The position numbers and the translations under genes are program-made. From Emydura subglobosa (lineage: Eukaryota > Chordata > Testudines > Chelidae), in contig ML679960.1 of NCBI GenBank assembly GCA_007922225.1, positions 8,410,844 to 8,474,843 of the forward strand: 64,000 nucleotides of DNA. The letters run 5' to 3'. Shown here piece by piece: positions 38,563 to 52,609 of the stretch (position 1 is its first letter; the number at the start of each line of letters is the position of its first letter). The notes beneath the pieces were generated by a model. That model had not been told where the DNA came from. It was given only the letters and a program-made list of their open reading frames with translations, and made no database searches.

Positions 38563-38690
38563 GTAGTAATACTAAATATTTACATTATGGTAGTGCACAA
38601 AAGTCCCAGTAGGGACTGGGTACCCATTGTGCTGTATGCTATATGAACATAGGAAAAAAGAGAGTCCCTGCTCAAGAGGACACCCTAACT
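38563..38690 (+). repeat. Old interspersed repeat (ATTGTGCTGTATGCTAT type)
   Basis: attatggtagtgcacaaaag, gggtacccattgtgctgtat and agagagtccctgctcaagag follow in order. Parts of the same family recur at 57041-57150 and 43025-43205, which supports a dispersed repeat. Confidence 0.55.
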
Positions 38691-40117
38691 GTACATTTCC
38701 ATATTTTAAAACACAATTTTTAAGTTTCTTTTAAGTTTAACCTTAATTCTGAATTTCCAGGGTTTATAATACTTGGTTTGAGGATAATCACAACAGCCCT
38801 CTCATATATTTCTCTCTACATTACTGGTAAGTAATCTCAACTCCCATATTTACATACGTTTTGTCTGTGAGTATATGTGAATATGCACCTGTCGGGAATG
38901 CAAAATGGATTTAAATGGATTATAATGAAACATGTTAATATTCCCACATTCCTAACATTTATTTTGAGTACCTAACCTCTTGGTTCTATACATTTGGTGG
39001 ACTGCAGTGACTAAAACCCTCCTCAATCTGATCTTCCTGTCACACCTTATGGTATATATGAGTAAAACATACCATGCCACCTCTCTCTATTCTGTTAATA
39101 CTCCTTATTTATTCATCACCCACTCTGCTGCACCACCCATAATACATATTTTTACTCTGTGGTAAAATGGAAGTAGTAAGCTGCCTATTTGTTTTCGTTA
39201 ACAATCCTGAGGGATTTTATGACATAACATGAATTGAAAGAGAAACATTTTTCATTATTTTATGATCTGCACCTTCATTCTATCTAATTCTCTATTTCCA
39301 TGATGTTAAAAAACAATTGACAGTTGCATATAGAACTGAAGCACAGGTTATCTAAAGCTTGTTAAAACAAAAAACAAAAAACAAAAAACAAATGCAATCA
39401 TATGAATCATCCATTGTCTCAAGTTTTTAAAGAACACAACTTGTATTTCTGAATCTTCCCTGGCTGCAGTCATGTGTGTCTCTGAAGAACACCATGGAAA
39501 TTATCAGTTACCATGACAATGGTTTAAGCACCAGTGCACAATTAATGACCTATCATCAACAGATCACAATAGGGAGAATTGTGATCTCTTTCAGATCAGG
39601 GTTTATCTAATTATACGAAATATAAAACAGCATCCTACACTTTCCCTATATCATTTCAATGCTTTCTTTTTTTACTGTGACAGTCACCTCATAATGACAC
39701 AATATGTTAAAAATTGTACCACTGAAGTCTAATCAGCTGGAGTGTCTAAAGCCTGAATACAAAAACAGCTCCAGAGGTCCATGATTTTAGAAGACACACA
39801 GGATGCTTACACTAGTGATCATTTACCAGCTACGCAATGCTGGAGCACAGAACACTCCAGTCACATTCCTTGGCCCACTAAAACACCAACTACGTTGGGA
39901 ACTGCAAAGCGTGGGGCGGGGTCAAGTTCTGTCTCTGCCAGTTTTATGCTGACTGTGGGCTCCCCAGCTCTTGAAAAATGTTAAGGCCATATATTATACA
40001 AATATCTCTATTCCCTTTAAGGTATGACAAAACTGTTTAGCAATGCTAAATAGTGGCATCAGAAAATGAGACTTTTAATTGCTCTTGAAAATGATAGGCA
40101 TAACAGCAGTATATAAT
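38691..40117. other. Intronic sequence, no recognised gene
   Basis: A short tandem tract of (a5-6 c) units lies at 39364-39391. Confidence 0.5.
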
Positions 40118-40118
40118 A

Positions 40119-40331
40119 GCGGTGGCCAAACCATGGCTCATGAGCAGCATGCAGCTCTTTTACAGTTAAAGTGTGGCTTGCAGAACCCCTTGTTCCCTCC
40201 TCTGTCCCCATCTCCACCTACCAGACTGGGAGGAGAGCTCAGAGCTTCTGCCCTGTGGCAAGGTGGTAGGGCTAGAGGATTCTGCTCAGCGGGAAGGACA
40301 GCCTCAGGGGGTCAGTAAGTTTGGCCACCCT
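40119..40331. mobile_element. Short DNA-transposon-like element (GGTGGCCAAAC ends)
   Basis: ggtggccaaac at 40121-40131 is perfectly inverted as gtttggccacc at 40319-40329. The interior (gcagctcttttacagttaa, agactgggaggagagctcag) matches a short repeat I recall from turtles. No reading frame of interest. Confidence 0.7.
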
Positions 40332-42830
40332 TGGTATACAACTTACTGCCTATTTAAACACTAGTAGATCTATATCGTAAAATATACCCAGAACAAAGCT
40401 GTCATGCTCATTAAAAACCTTCTTATAGCCCACCTGAAGGGAAGTATATTAACCTATAAGATTATGACAGACTTTTAATTAAAACGCTTTTTAAAAAAAA
40501 ACTGTCATTTTAGGAAATTGATTTGAGATACAAAACTGAAATTAAATTAATATCACTATACCCTACTCTGTCAGTGAGACACTGGAAGTTTGGTTCTGCT
40601 CTTCTGAGAATAAAAAGCAGATGAAATTTCTAGAAAATGCATTATTTGCTATATTCCCTCCCACCAGAAAATATTTCTGAGGCTGGTAGAGATTGTTTGG
40701 ATAAACATTTCATTGTGTCTTCTTTATCTTCCAGATGAAACAGCTGGTTCAAAAATAATAGTATCTTTAGCACACTTGCGTTACTGGTTACTAAAACAGA
40801 AAAAAGCCACATCTGGAAAGTATAGTTTTCAGTACCAATGTAATGTCAATAAGAATTTACACAGGAGTAGCCCTGAACACTTAAGGTTACTACTGTAAGT
40901 ATATAACCTCTCTATATGTAGTTGTCAAGGTATTTCTTACAGCAATGAATATTGCAGATAATGGGATAGCTTACTTTGTTTATCTTAGCATTGTTTTAAG
41001 GTTTACCAAAATATGGATACAGTCTAGTGCATAACCATTCAAACATAAAATGAGGTAATTATGCTTTTTTTTGGGTAGACTTTAAACAAATAATATAGCA
41101 AATGTTTGAATTCTGAGAAGAGTTCCTTTATAATCTTACAGTCTTTTGCTGTCTCATCTTCCAAATCTGTAGGAGATTGATAATGGCATTTTATAACATT
41201 TTCATTAATCATCATACAAATATTTTCCAAAATGTATGATTTGTTGGATATATCACGTAGAAATTGAAGCCAGGCTGTCCCGCATGCCTTTTACAGCAAG
41301 TGAATCATATTTTGTACATGGTGAGGATTTCAAATCTTGACAGAGCGTCAGGTTAATAGATTTTAGGAAGGTTGATAGAATTTATAAGTCATCTTGTAAG
41401 TTCCTTATTTATAAGCAACCTTTGTATGCTGGAGTGTCAGAATTACCAGGATTAGTGTTTAAATATTTAATGGACTATCTTAAAAAAAAAGTCCCAAAGC
41501 GCACCACTTAAGACCCCAGCCACTCTTAATTATAGCTTATGATAGCTGTGATAGCTGAAAGTTCTTATTTCATGAATAATAAAAGACAATTTGGCTATGG
41601 CATATAATTGTGTTATAGGTTATGCATAGTATTTGAAACAGTGTACAACTTTCTACAATTGTCAGTATCTAAAATTGTTGCTTATGTTCTCAATAATGTA
41701 CTGTGCAGGTCAAAAGAACTGACTGCACTGCAACTGCACAGCTGACTATGCTAAAGCTAGAAATATAACTACTTTTTCTCTTCAGGTAAAATGGTGCAAT
41801 CTAAAGGGCTGACATTCTGAGCAAAGTGTCTATAAATGTTATTATGTGCCAAATACATGGTGTCCCATTATCTTTCAGGCTAATATAATATTATTCTAAT
41901 GTGCACAATATGACCTTACAGAATTCACTTCTACATCACTAGCCTTCAGACATTTCTCCATGATAATGTGACTTTCTGCTCATACAGTCTTGTCCAAAAT
42001 TCAGATAGATACAATTTGTGAATGAAAGAATTGTGTAATTCAAATCCACAAGGCAGTAACAGATTTTTGTTCTTTTAAAAATGATATCCCCTCCTACATC
42101 TTCTCATGCATATTGATTTTTTTGTTTTAATGAATGAAGCATACAGGACATCAAATTTGTTGTAAATTCTCTCCCCATAATGTGCAATATAGAAACAGAG
42201 GGTTCAATTCAGAGAGGAGTCTAGTAAGTTTAAACTGGTTTGACATCTTTTGGCCTCCTCCTCTGTGTGTACCTTACACCAATATATACTTCCACTATAC
42301 TGCCTAAAATTTCTTAAATTCATACTCGCTTACTCAAGTGTAACTTCATTCTCCACATTCACATCACCTTTGAATTTGTCCCAATGTTTCTAAATGTAAG
42401 GGAGTCTGAAGGATTCCAAGCCAGTGTAATTTACCCCTAAAGGGTGAGAACAATAGCTAACAAGAGGTATAGGGATGTTTAAGTTAAAGCTTACCCTCTG
42501 CTTTAACTTCTTTCAGCTCTCCTGCATGCAGGTTATACCATCATGGACTCCTTTAGACATTTGTGGGTAGGTGTGAGTAGGCATAAGGGAGCCCTAGAGG
42601 AATTCCAACTTTCATCCCCTTAATTTAGGGTGTCTTCAGGAGCAATATTGTGAACCCCATGAATTCAGCATTCACGAGTCACCCACAATATCATGATTTT
42701 GTAAATATATGGCTCTTTTTATTTCATTTTAGGCTTCTGAGCCTTTGGAAAATGGTCTGGTCACATTTTCAGGGATTTTTCTCAAACACAAAGGCTTGGT
42801 TTTCACGTTAAAAAAAAAAAAAAAAATTCT
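40332..42830. other. Intronic sequence, no recognised gene
   Basis: An A run at about 42810-42826 is the only feature. Confidence 0.5.
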
Positions 42831-43024
42831 TACCTAATCATGTGCCTTCAGGCACATCGCAAGACAATGTAGAGTCATGCTCATTAAGTGCATAATGCTG
42901 GGGGAGAACAACAGGGTGACCAATTTTATTAAAAGAGAAATTGCACCAAAAAGCAGATTGGGACTGAAACGGTTGCACATAGAAAGACCATAAAGGGGAC
43001 AGAGATTCAACTGTCCCCATACCC

Positions 43025-43205
43025 ATAACAATGAGACAGTCCTGGCCATGAAAAGCTTACAATGTAAGTAGACGAGCCAAGAAAAGGATGGAAAGGGAAA
43101 CAAAGGCACAAAGTGATTTGCCCAAAGCAGGATAATTATAGATCCAAAAACGGAACTTAGATCACCTGACTCCCAGGCCAATATCTGATCCACAAGACCA
43201 CAGGA
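43025..43205 (+). repeat. Old interspersed repeat, 3' portion (GAGACAGTCC...GACTCCCAGGCC)
   Basis: tgagacagtcctggccatga, aaagcttacaatgtaagtag, aggcacaaagtgatttgccc and cctgactcccaggccaata follow the 3' half of the repeat family whose 5' half is at 38563-38690 and 57041-57150. The last part resembles the tRNA-like head of a MIR in reverse. Confidence 0.55.
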
Positions 43206-46200
43206 GGAGAAGACGTTCTTGACTCAGCCATAAGTAATACACAAAAGTTGGTTCAAAAAGCAATTTTTGTTGTGCCTGCTTGTTTCAGGTCACATGGTGC
43301 ACAAGCTCTTAGCTTAAATAGAAATAACTCTACTAAATTCAAAGCAAACCTTTGTGACCGGTTTCAGGTTGAAAAAAAATCCCAGAAAAAGTACCAAGTA
43401 ATAAATGAAACCCTGTATCCTGCTCAGTAATCTGCAGGGATAATAAAGGAAGGAGTTCACTCAATTGAAGACTGTCACAAGGTTAAATTTTATGTTTCTG
43501 GCTTTACAACAAAAATCCACACAATTCTATGAAAGATCTCCTACCTCAAAATATGTTCTTCATTGTATGTACAATATAGAAGTTAAAGAGAAATCTGGCA
43601 CTCAGGGATCATAGCAATGAAGCGGCATACAAAAGTTGAAGAGGGTTTGCTGACAAGGTATATTGATGATACAACTTACTTGTGGGAAAAAGAAGGCAAA
43701 ATATTAATAGGATTCTACTACTATCTTGGTATGCAAACAGGAACAAATGATCATGGATTGTGGAACAGTTAAGTCAAAATAAGGACAATCTTATATAATG
43801 TAAGAAAGGAACTCTTCATTTTAAAATGACCTTGCTCAGCTTTACAATAATTATGTCCACACTTTGAATTACCTTCCTCAAGAGAGCCGGATCTGTATTT
43901 GGTTTTATACCGTGATGTAATTTACATGTTTTAATTAAACCTACAGTACACAGAAATCATAGCAACATTACATATTTGTTTACTGGTTCATTTAAGCTTT
44001 GTACTGAGAAATTGGTTATTATTAATTAGGACGCTAATGTTAAATGTAAATATACTTGATTTGCCTATGATTTTAACACAATAACCTTTAAGCTCATATA
44101 CACAGCATATTCCAAACACAAGAAATTATGGAGAATGGGAAAAGATGAGGCTGCCAATACATGGGTATTAATTCCCAGTTATTAAGTTTTTGAGTTGGGC
44201 ATGTTTCTGTTTAATGGATAATTAAATATTAACTTAACTGTCAGATATATTAAAATAGACTTGAGGAACTGCCAGTGGTCTGCTAATTTTAATATAACCT
44301 GCCTGTCTGATAAAATAAGCTTGAACTATCTGTTTGTTGACAAAGTGAACAGCAATGTAATGCACTAGACTGTAGTTGTACTGTGTATTTCAGTAACCTA
44401 CGAAGTTTCATAATTTAAGACTTGGTACTGCATGGAGATCTAACATAGACATGAGGGTTTACAGACACAGATTCCTTTGAACATCAGGGTTCTGAAAATT
44501 TTATTTGAATATATACTCTGAGGCAGCATAGCAGAGCTCCCCGTTTCAATACACAATCAAATTACTTACCAGGCGTTTGGTTTGGAGGAATATATAGTTA
44601 GAGTTGAGGTAAACAGGGGCATCGCCACTCCCTAGAGAAGCATGTCAGGATGGTGTAGCCTGCAGCACCATCAGTAAGGGAAAATGAAGGACCAGTATGG
44701 TTTTTTTGTTCATTTTAATTTTATGCAGGAATTGTCATACAGACAAAAGTGGGCCGTTCAGTTGTATTGCAGGGGACCGTGGATGGCACAGTTCCTTTTG
44801 GTGTGCTGGGATAAGCTGGAAGAAGATCCAATCCTTTTGTAGAAGAAATTTGGATTTTATGGGACATGTAGGCATCTATAAAACACAAGCCTCTTTTCCC
44901 CTTTGATTAGGGTTAGAATTCAATGTGGGTGAAGCTATAAACTGAATACTGAGAAGAGAAAAGGGGAAGAGAGAACTTGAGGAAGCTACTATAGGGTGTT
45001 TCCTAGTTGGTTCTGATTTGTTTAATCCTGTGTTCCTTCTTTTGTGTTTGTTTGTTTCTATTTGTATTCTAGTGTATGTTTTTATTTTTTATTATTTGCC
45101 CTCTAAAGCAGTGAGGATTTGGAAAACTCCATCCCAGAAAACCTCTATTGTATGCAGTTATTACTCCAGATATACCATCTGGTTCCCAGACATATCACCT
45201 CAGGCTGTGAAGATATATGTGCTGATTCTTTAAATCTTTAGCGGAAATCAGCTCTGCAAAGAGAGCAAGAGGGCAAGCATGTGCATGTATATGTGCACTT
45301 CTGTCCATCTGTCCTTTTAGGGATAATACAGAGTCCTTTATTCTAATAAATGTTCTTGTTCAGTACCAGAAGAAAGTGGCTCTTCTTTACAATTATCGGT
45401 TGTGATATAACACAGCTTTATTTCTTGCCAAAAATTAGGTTCTCAGAGAAGTAACGTGTATAATGCAACTAAACAGCTCAAATGTTCGGATTAACAAACA
45501 AGCAAACAAAAATATCAAAATAGCACTAGTCTTTGCTTTCCAGACTACATTAACCATAGGTATACTACTATACATTCAGCCCGCAGTCTTATTTAGGGTC
45601 TATAGGAAGGAGCACAGAAAAATTGCCCTTTGCTTACAATATTAAAATAAGTCTTAAAAAGCTCTTGTTAACCAGAAAGGGAAACCTGTCCATATTGCAA
45701 TGGAACCCGGGGGAATTGGTTCTCCTGAGAAATATGTTTTTTATTTTTCTTGTATTTTTTCTGCCACAGCTCCTTGCAGAGATACCTCAGTCTTTTCATA
45801 GCTTTTGCAAAGACTCCTGCCACTTGCTGAGGTTCCACATAACATTTTTCTATGTATTTAAATGTTTTTCCTCTCTGAAATTGCAATGTGAAAAACCCAC
45901 ATGAACGACCAGGGCTCGGTTTGGCTTTTCACTACTTCCCCTCTGTGCTAATCCACAGAGGACACTTCACGTCCTGTTTTACAGATCCACATCTCTTCAG
46001 CTCAAGCTACAGCAGCTCATGCTCTTAGCTCTCGATGTCCCTGCTTCAAACTCTAATGTGCCAGCCATCACTGTGGCTATCACGAGTGCACACATGGAGC
46101 CCCTCTGATATCATGGGGGATCTGTTTGGCAATAGCAATGCATTTGTACACAGTGAACTGAAATATCAGGAATCAAGCCCCTAATCTTGTGAGCTCTTAT

Positions 46201-47505
46201 ATATGCGCTGAACATTAAGCATGTGATCGGTCCCACTGCATTCAGTGGGAATAATCACACATCAAATTATGCATGTTTGCAAAATTAAAGCATAGCTGAC
46301 TATACACAATTTGCCGTCTGACACACAAAGCAAACAGAGAAAACTATTTTCCTCTCTTTAATATCACCTATAGTAATCTTAAATGTTATCTTAACAATAG
46401 AAAGTCAAACAAACAAATGTGAATTTAAAGTTAATGGAGTGACTTTATGTAAAAATGTAAGTGTTTTTAGCATTTACATCAATTTAAAGGAATAAACTGG
46501 AATCTAGTTTGCTAGATGTTAAATAAAAAAGAGAAGGAAAGGTGCTGATCAGCAAATATGTTAAAAGGGGGGCCAAAAAAATAAATCCTTTGCAGTTTAT
46601 GCCAACTAGAAGAAAGGCCCACTAAGAACAAATGGGAAAAGAATCAAAGAAAAAAGTCTCGTTTTTGGACATTGTGTCAGGGGAAGAGATTTGATATAGT
46701 TGCAAGGCTTACTTACCAGTGCTTTCCCTTCCTTACATGACAAACTACTCATGACTCCATACTCGGGGATTGTACAGTATTGGCAGAATCCCTTGATGGA
46801 ATTATGTCTTTGTACTACATAGTTTTGTAACTAATTTATTCTATTTTTTCTAAATAAATGTTTAAGTAAATTACTGAAAAGACAGAAAATACTGGAAACT
46901 AGCAGATATCTTCACAGAGTATCTGCACTATTAAAACAGGATGTTAAAATGACACTTCTTATTATAATTAATATTTTTTAATCTTAATAGTAACAGATTT
47001 TTATTTTATTTTGACACATCCAAGATCTTTAATGTCTTTGACAAAAATTGTAAAATAGACAATATTTCCATATTTTAATTTTTTTTTATTGTTTAATTAG
47101 AAGTTTAACACAACAGCTGTTTCCACAGAATGCTTCGGCTAAAAATATATCTAATGAAGGGTTTATTACAATTGTTAAGGCCCTGCATGGTAGATGAACA
47201 ACCTATCTGGATGTGATGATTCATGCACAGTATCAAACATATAGTCCTGCTTATTAAAATGAATACAAATGTACTTCAGTGCTCCATTTACATTTCAGAA
47301 TATAATTTAAAAACAAATGCTGAGTTGCTAAAAATGTCTCTAAATTGAAGAATTATCCCATCATTATATCCAAGTTTTCTGTATTTTTCTTATTAATCTC
47401 TTTTCTTTTCTCTCTGATTCTGAATTTAGTGCTTGAGAACGGGGCCTGAGTGAGAGAATGGAAACAAGTCCATACAACAAATGCCGCACAGTCTGTGGAA
47501 ATGAA
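43206..47505. other. Intronic sequence with one small palindrome
   Basis: tcccactgcattcagtggga at 46231-46250 is the centre of a CATGTGATC-type palindrome related to 2281-2456. No gene or other repeat recognised. Confidence 0.45.
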
Positions 47506-47650
47506 AAGTGGTCTTGTGGTTAAAGTATTCAAGCTGGAATTGGGAAATCAGGACTCAGTTTTCAGGTCTTCACAGAATTCCTGTGTGTGACCTTGGATGA
47601 GTCCTTTAATCTCCCTTTAATCCGTTCCACTCACAAAAATATCTAAGTAT
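47506..47650 (+). repeat. MIR (CORE-SINE) fragment
   Basis: agtggtcttgtggttaaagt, ttgggaaatcaggactcagt, tgtgaccttggatgagtcct and ttaatctccctttaatcc keep the head-to-core order of a MIR-type SINE. The tail is lost. Confidence 0.65.
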
Positions 47651-50045
47651 TAAGGCTCTATGCAGATGGAGTGCAGAGTGGGCAGGGGTGCAAATGTGTT
47701 GCACAGCCCCTTACAATTGTATTCCAGCCAACAAGGGTCATAACCCATTTGTGATAGTTTCAGTGAGCATTGGGGACACTGGATCCCTCTGAATCACAGG
47801 TAAATTAGAAACACTGAAATATTTCAGTGATTGCATAACTGGGCAGCTAAGCCATACTTATAAATATCACATTGCAACCCTGTATTTGTGGAACTGGTTG
47901 CTACAGAACTAGATAGCCTGTACTCTTGTCATCTGTCACTGCCACTGCAAACTTCATCAAGACTGAGATGTGATAATAGGCAACTCTGTTCTCATTGAAA
48001 GCTGCCTCTCCTAAGATATCCTTATGAAGATGGGGTTGGGAGCATCTTGAAACTCTGAAGGTGTCATAGCTGAGAGAGAGTAGTAGGCTAACAGATCTTG
48101 CTCCACAGAAGACACCTATAAAAGTCAGTGGGAATGAGAAGCCCAGGACCTCAGGGAGGGAGAGGTTATACTGTTGAGAGAGTGGAAAGCCTGTTCCAGC
48201 ACAGCTAGTTGTTGTTTCTCTTGGCTCCAAGTTTCAGGAGCCCTAGTATTAGTGATAATCATCACTGTCCTTCTCAAGTCCTGGGAAAAGAAAGGACCAC
48301 CTTTTCCTTCCATCCAGAAGCTCATTAATGGAAGAGGCGCCTCTCTGGCTCTGGAACAAATGCAGTTCACTAAATGGGTCAGACAGGACAGAGGTAGGAA
48401 TGCTAATCAGTGCTCCTAATCTTCCACTGTCAGCACTGCCAACAGAAGCAGAAAGGGTATGACCAAATGATTATAATTATAGCACAAGTACTGACCAAAA
48501 TATGAATAACTGATTATAGATTATATTTATAATTTCTGGCAAATTACTTACTTGCTTTTCTTTTACTTCATGGAGTTTGAGGCCAAAACACAAGGGGGCT
48601 AAGCTTCCACTACTAGCCACTGCTATGCCTTTTCTGTGACTAACTAGAGAATATGTGGTCTCGTGGGCTGTCAGTCTGGCACTTTTCACTAGCACTGAAA
48701 GAAAATACTACAAAAAGCAAACAACCTGCTGTCATTTATCCTTACTGGTAAGGAACCCTGATTTCATGCCAAGAGAAGGTATGGATTTGCCCAGGTGACC
48801 ATCACAAAAGCATAGTACCTTTATAAAAATGAGAGATTAGAAGGTGATCTGTTTCGTGCAAACTAATCAGAGCTGTTTTGAAGCTACAAGTAAGAGGGTC
48901 AGAAGGTTATGGTAAAAAGAAAAGTGCATTTAAACCCCCTTGGTAAATGGTACATGGGGCAACACTGGCTGTGCATTGTTGCCCAATGTAACAGTGTATA
49001 TGAGGCAGAAATAAAGAGGCAAATGATGTGTATTTCTTATTTATCTGTTTTGATTTTCCATGTCACCTCTTTTCATATCCTATGCACATTAAAAACACAC
49101 TCAAGATTTCAAAAGGATCTACATCTACAAAGTAAATGGTCTGAGAACCTTCAGAAATAACATATGCCCCTCTCAAACCCTCATGAAAACTAGGGAAAAT
49201 AGACAGGCTTTTTAGCATGCTTTGACAGTCCCCAGTTCTGGGTTCTGCCAAGCCAAGGGGTTGAGTGAGTTTAGCTACCAGTCCTCTCCCATTTAAACTA
49301 GGGAGAGAGCAGTGGGCTGTTTGCTCAAGTGTCTCAGATTAACACAATGGCCACAGTATCAGGGTATGGCTTACTGTATTTAAGGATTAAATTTGTGATG
49401 CATGGTTCTGGTGTACCACCTGAAGCAGGGTTACTCTATGCTTAGGGTTCTTCTCCTGCTCCCTGTCTGGTCTCATCTAAACTCCTGGCAGCTCCTTGAG
49501 ACAACAACTATTTGCTCTGGCTGCTCTGTGCTACTCTACAAATCTGTTCCTCTCCTTTGGAAACAAATGACTGGAGTGCAGAGGCGAGTTCAAAAGGCAG
49601 TGCGCTTTGTTCTAGCACATGAGTTGATGAGATAAAAGATGTTGTGATATCTGAGAGAAATAATCTAGAGCATGGTGGATGTGAAACAAGCTAACTCTGA
49701 ATGCTGAAAATCACAAATGGAATTTTCAGGGTTGTAGTCGATCCCCTGAACACTGCAACTGATAGTTGAGAATAGAACTGTGCTCTCTCCATAGCATGTT
49801 CGATGCTTCAGGAAGTAACACTTCAAAATATTTTGTCACAGTGATTGCAATTGGCCCTGCACTAGAGCAAGACACTACATCACTATTAATCATTGCCATT
49901 TGGAGTCACTAGACGCTGCGGCCGTGATTTTAGAGACTAAGTGCCTGAAACTTCTACTGGGTTTGCTGGAGTAGTGGGAGTTCTGCAACTCTAAAACTCA
50001 AATGCAGGAAGAAGGATGAGTCTGGCTAAGAGCTGACTGGCATAC
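47651..50045. other. Intronic sequence, no recognised gene
   Basis: No classified repeat. The opposite open frames near 48125-48419 have no domain signal. Confidence 0.5.
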
Positions 50046-50047
50046 AA

Positions 50048-50770
50048 GTAAATAGATTCTAAGGCCAGAAGGTACCATTGTGATCATCCAGTCTGACTGC
50101 CTGTGAACAATTCCTGAATGTCTTTTAGAAAAATATCCAATCTTGATTTTAAAATTGTCAGCGATGATGATGATGCTTGGTAAATTGTTCCAATTGTTAA
50201 TTACTTTCACTGTTAAAAATTTACACTTTATTTCCAGTCTGAATTTGTCTAGCTTCAACTTTCAGCAATTGTATCATGTTATACTTTTCTCTGCCAGGTC
50301 GAAAAGCCCATTACTATATATATTACTAAATATTTGTTCCCCAGGTAGGTACTTAATCAAGATATATAATAATAATAATAATAATCAGACTAGAATCAAG
50401 TCACCTCCTATTATCTCTGTAAAGCTAAACAGATTGAGCTCCTTGAATGTATCACTTTAATGATTTTCATGGCTCTTGTCTGAACTCTCTCCAATTTATC
50501 AACATCCATCTTGAATTATGGACATTAGAACTGGACACAGTATTCCAGCAGTGGTCACATCAATGTCATACAAAAAGGTAAAACAGCCTTTACTCCTACT
50601 TGAGATTCCCCTCTTTATGCATCCAAAGATCACATCAGCCTTTTTGGCCAAAGTATTGGTCAGTCTTTTCAGCTGATTAGCCACAATGACCCCCACATCT
50701 TTTTCAGAGTCACTGCTTCTCAGGAGAGAGACCTCAATCACGTGAGTTTGGCCTATACATTGTGCCTGTT
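50048..50770 (-). mobile_element. CR1 LINE fragment, 3' end
   Basis: The plus strand shows the CR1 3' end inverted: agattctaaggccagaaggt then gtgatcatccagtctgactg. Next comes the C-terminal ORF2 region, with tggacacagtattccagcag and cacatcagcctttttggcc. Minus-strand open frames at 49998-50258 and 50499-50795 are broken pieces of its ORF2. A (taa)n tract at 50367-50384 interrupts it. Confidence 0.88.
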
Positions 50771-50924
50771 GACTGGAAAGCCTATATTTATACACAAATA
50801 CTGTGTGTGTATGATGGTGAATGCCGTGTAATATTGTAGTTTACACGTCCTCTGTTTTATTTGCTGAATAGAAGTCTGTTGTAGTGTGACTCTAATTTGA
50901 TTATATAACATCTACCAAGACACG

Positions 50925-51024
50925 CTAGACCTAATTCTTCTCTCATGTGCATTAGTGTAACTCCACTGATTTTAGTGGAGTTGCTCCTGATTTACAATTG
51001 TGAAAGTAAAAGGAGAATCAGGCC
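50925..51024. repeat. Imperfect palindrome (GGAGAATCAGGCCC type)
   Basis: The centre has aactccact at 50959-50967 inverted as agtggagtt at 50974-50982. Outer arms are gacctaattcttctctc and aggagaatcaggccc. This is the clearest of several related palindromes in the window. Confidence 0.6.
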
Positions 51025-51894
51025 CATTTATTATATTTGTATAGAAGTGACTGCTGCCAAACTTGTCCATACACCTGTCAGAAAGCTCATATGTTAGTTC
51101 CTCCCCATTGATCCCCTCTCTCCTTAAAAATGTTTAAATACATTTTTCTTTTGTTGTTTTTGTAAATTAGTTAATTTTAGATCAGGAAAGAAAACTGGTT
51201 TCTCTAAGTTGTTACATTGTAGCTATAACTCCCTTACTCCTAAAAATACATTTTTAGGCAGCTGTAGTCTAATCTGGACAACTAGCTCTTGCTATTTAAA
51301 AACAAACAAAAAAGAACAAGTGAGTTACACAAGAGCCACAGTATTATATTTTTCAAACCTTAACTCCCCAGAGTAATATGTCAAAACAACATCACAAACA
51401 TTTCAATACAAGTCTACAGAGACTCCATGCTCATGCCATTATAGACTTAGAATATGAGATTACAATAGGGAGGTTGAGGCATTGACAGAGATTTCACAAA
51501 ACATTTTTATAATGTGAAGGAGTAGATCTTGAAGAATGGCAGAGATTTTTTTTGTTTAAATTTTCAGTCTCTTAATAATTTTGAAGAGAAAGAGAAAGGT
51601 AGGATTTGTCCCTACACAACATTTGGCTTGATGCCTAATTCATTCACTCTGATTAGGTTTTAAAAGTACAAATTTCTTTTAAGACCAGTTTCAGAGCAAG
51701 AAGGGACTGGGGTCCAGTACCACTTATCGATGGATATGAGGTATGAGTTGTGGAAACAACTTTGCCAAGGTATGGATGATACTCACATCAGGTATACTAT
51801 CCTCCCAGTGATATTTATACTGCTAAACATGAATAACACTTGTTCAAAATACCAGCCAGTATTTTTCTTCCTTCTCTCTACCCAACACTATTCA
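51025..51894. other. Intronic sequence, no recognised gene
   Basis: A+T-rich; nothing recognised. Confidence 0.5.
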
Positions 51895-52600
51895 ATCCTA
51901 GAACTTCTTCCTCCCATCCAGTAGTCCCTTTCCAAAAGGTATCTTCTGGGAAGAAGGAGGCCAGATAGATAGTTTGCCTCTAAAGCTGGTGAGAAATTTT
52001 CTGACAGAAAATAATGATTCATCAAAACCATAATCTTTCCATAGGAATGCATCAATTTTGACAACTCTTTCAAAGGAAATGAAGCAGGTGTCCAAAAGTA
52101 ACCTGCCCAGTTTCCTGCCTCTTGCCTGTCAATCTGTTCACTACCCCCCACTTCTTTGGCAGTCCTCTTGGCAAGGAGCTTGAGAGCCAGGAATTTTATG
52201 CTACTCGGCAACCTGCCTGACAGGCTGCCTGGATCCCCGGCATCCCTGGCTCCTCAACACCCCATTTGATGGCCTGGTAGGGAGCCAAGCTGCCCATGCT
52301 CCTTTGGATCCCCAGGCTGTCCCATAATCAGCCCAAGGGTTTCCTGCCTCTCACACCTCCCAGTATAAAGACAGAGATTTCCTTTCCCAACCCCCTCCCA
52401 TCTTCTGACACAGGAGGAAGGAGCAGTGCCAGTGGACAGGGAGACACGTGGCAGCAGCAATATATTCCTCACTTGGAATATTGCCTTTCACTGGAAATTT
52501 CTGAGGCTTAATGGTTTGCTCTGATTTGGAATTAAAGAATCGTTCAAACACTTGGAATTTCCTAGAGTTGGAAATTTTGTTTTCCTGCCGGCTCTAATTG
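51895..52600. repeat. Unclassified repeat-like block
   Basis: The part 52200-52440 is G+C-richer (ctgcctgacaggctgcctgg, ggagccaagctgcccatgct). It is bordered by ggaaatttctgaggctta and ggaatttcctagagttggaa stretches that look like degenerate inverted or direct repeats. Open frames on both strands are side effects of this composition. Family unknown. Confidence 0.35.
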
Positions 52601-52609
52601 CAACCCTGT

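Noticed and set aside
42834..43193. 119-codon minus-strand open frame
   Set aside because: Its start overlaps an interspersed repeat and no protein family is recognised.
46701..46745. ttacttaccagtgctttccc resembling a reversed splice donor
   Set aside because: No acceptor or dystrophin-like coding sequence lies at a suitable distance on the minus strand.
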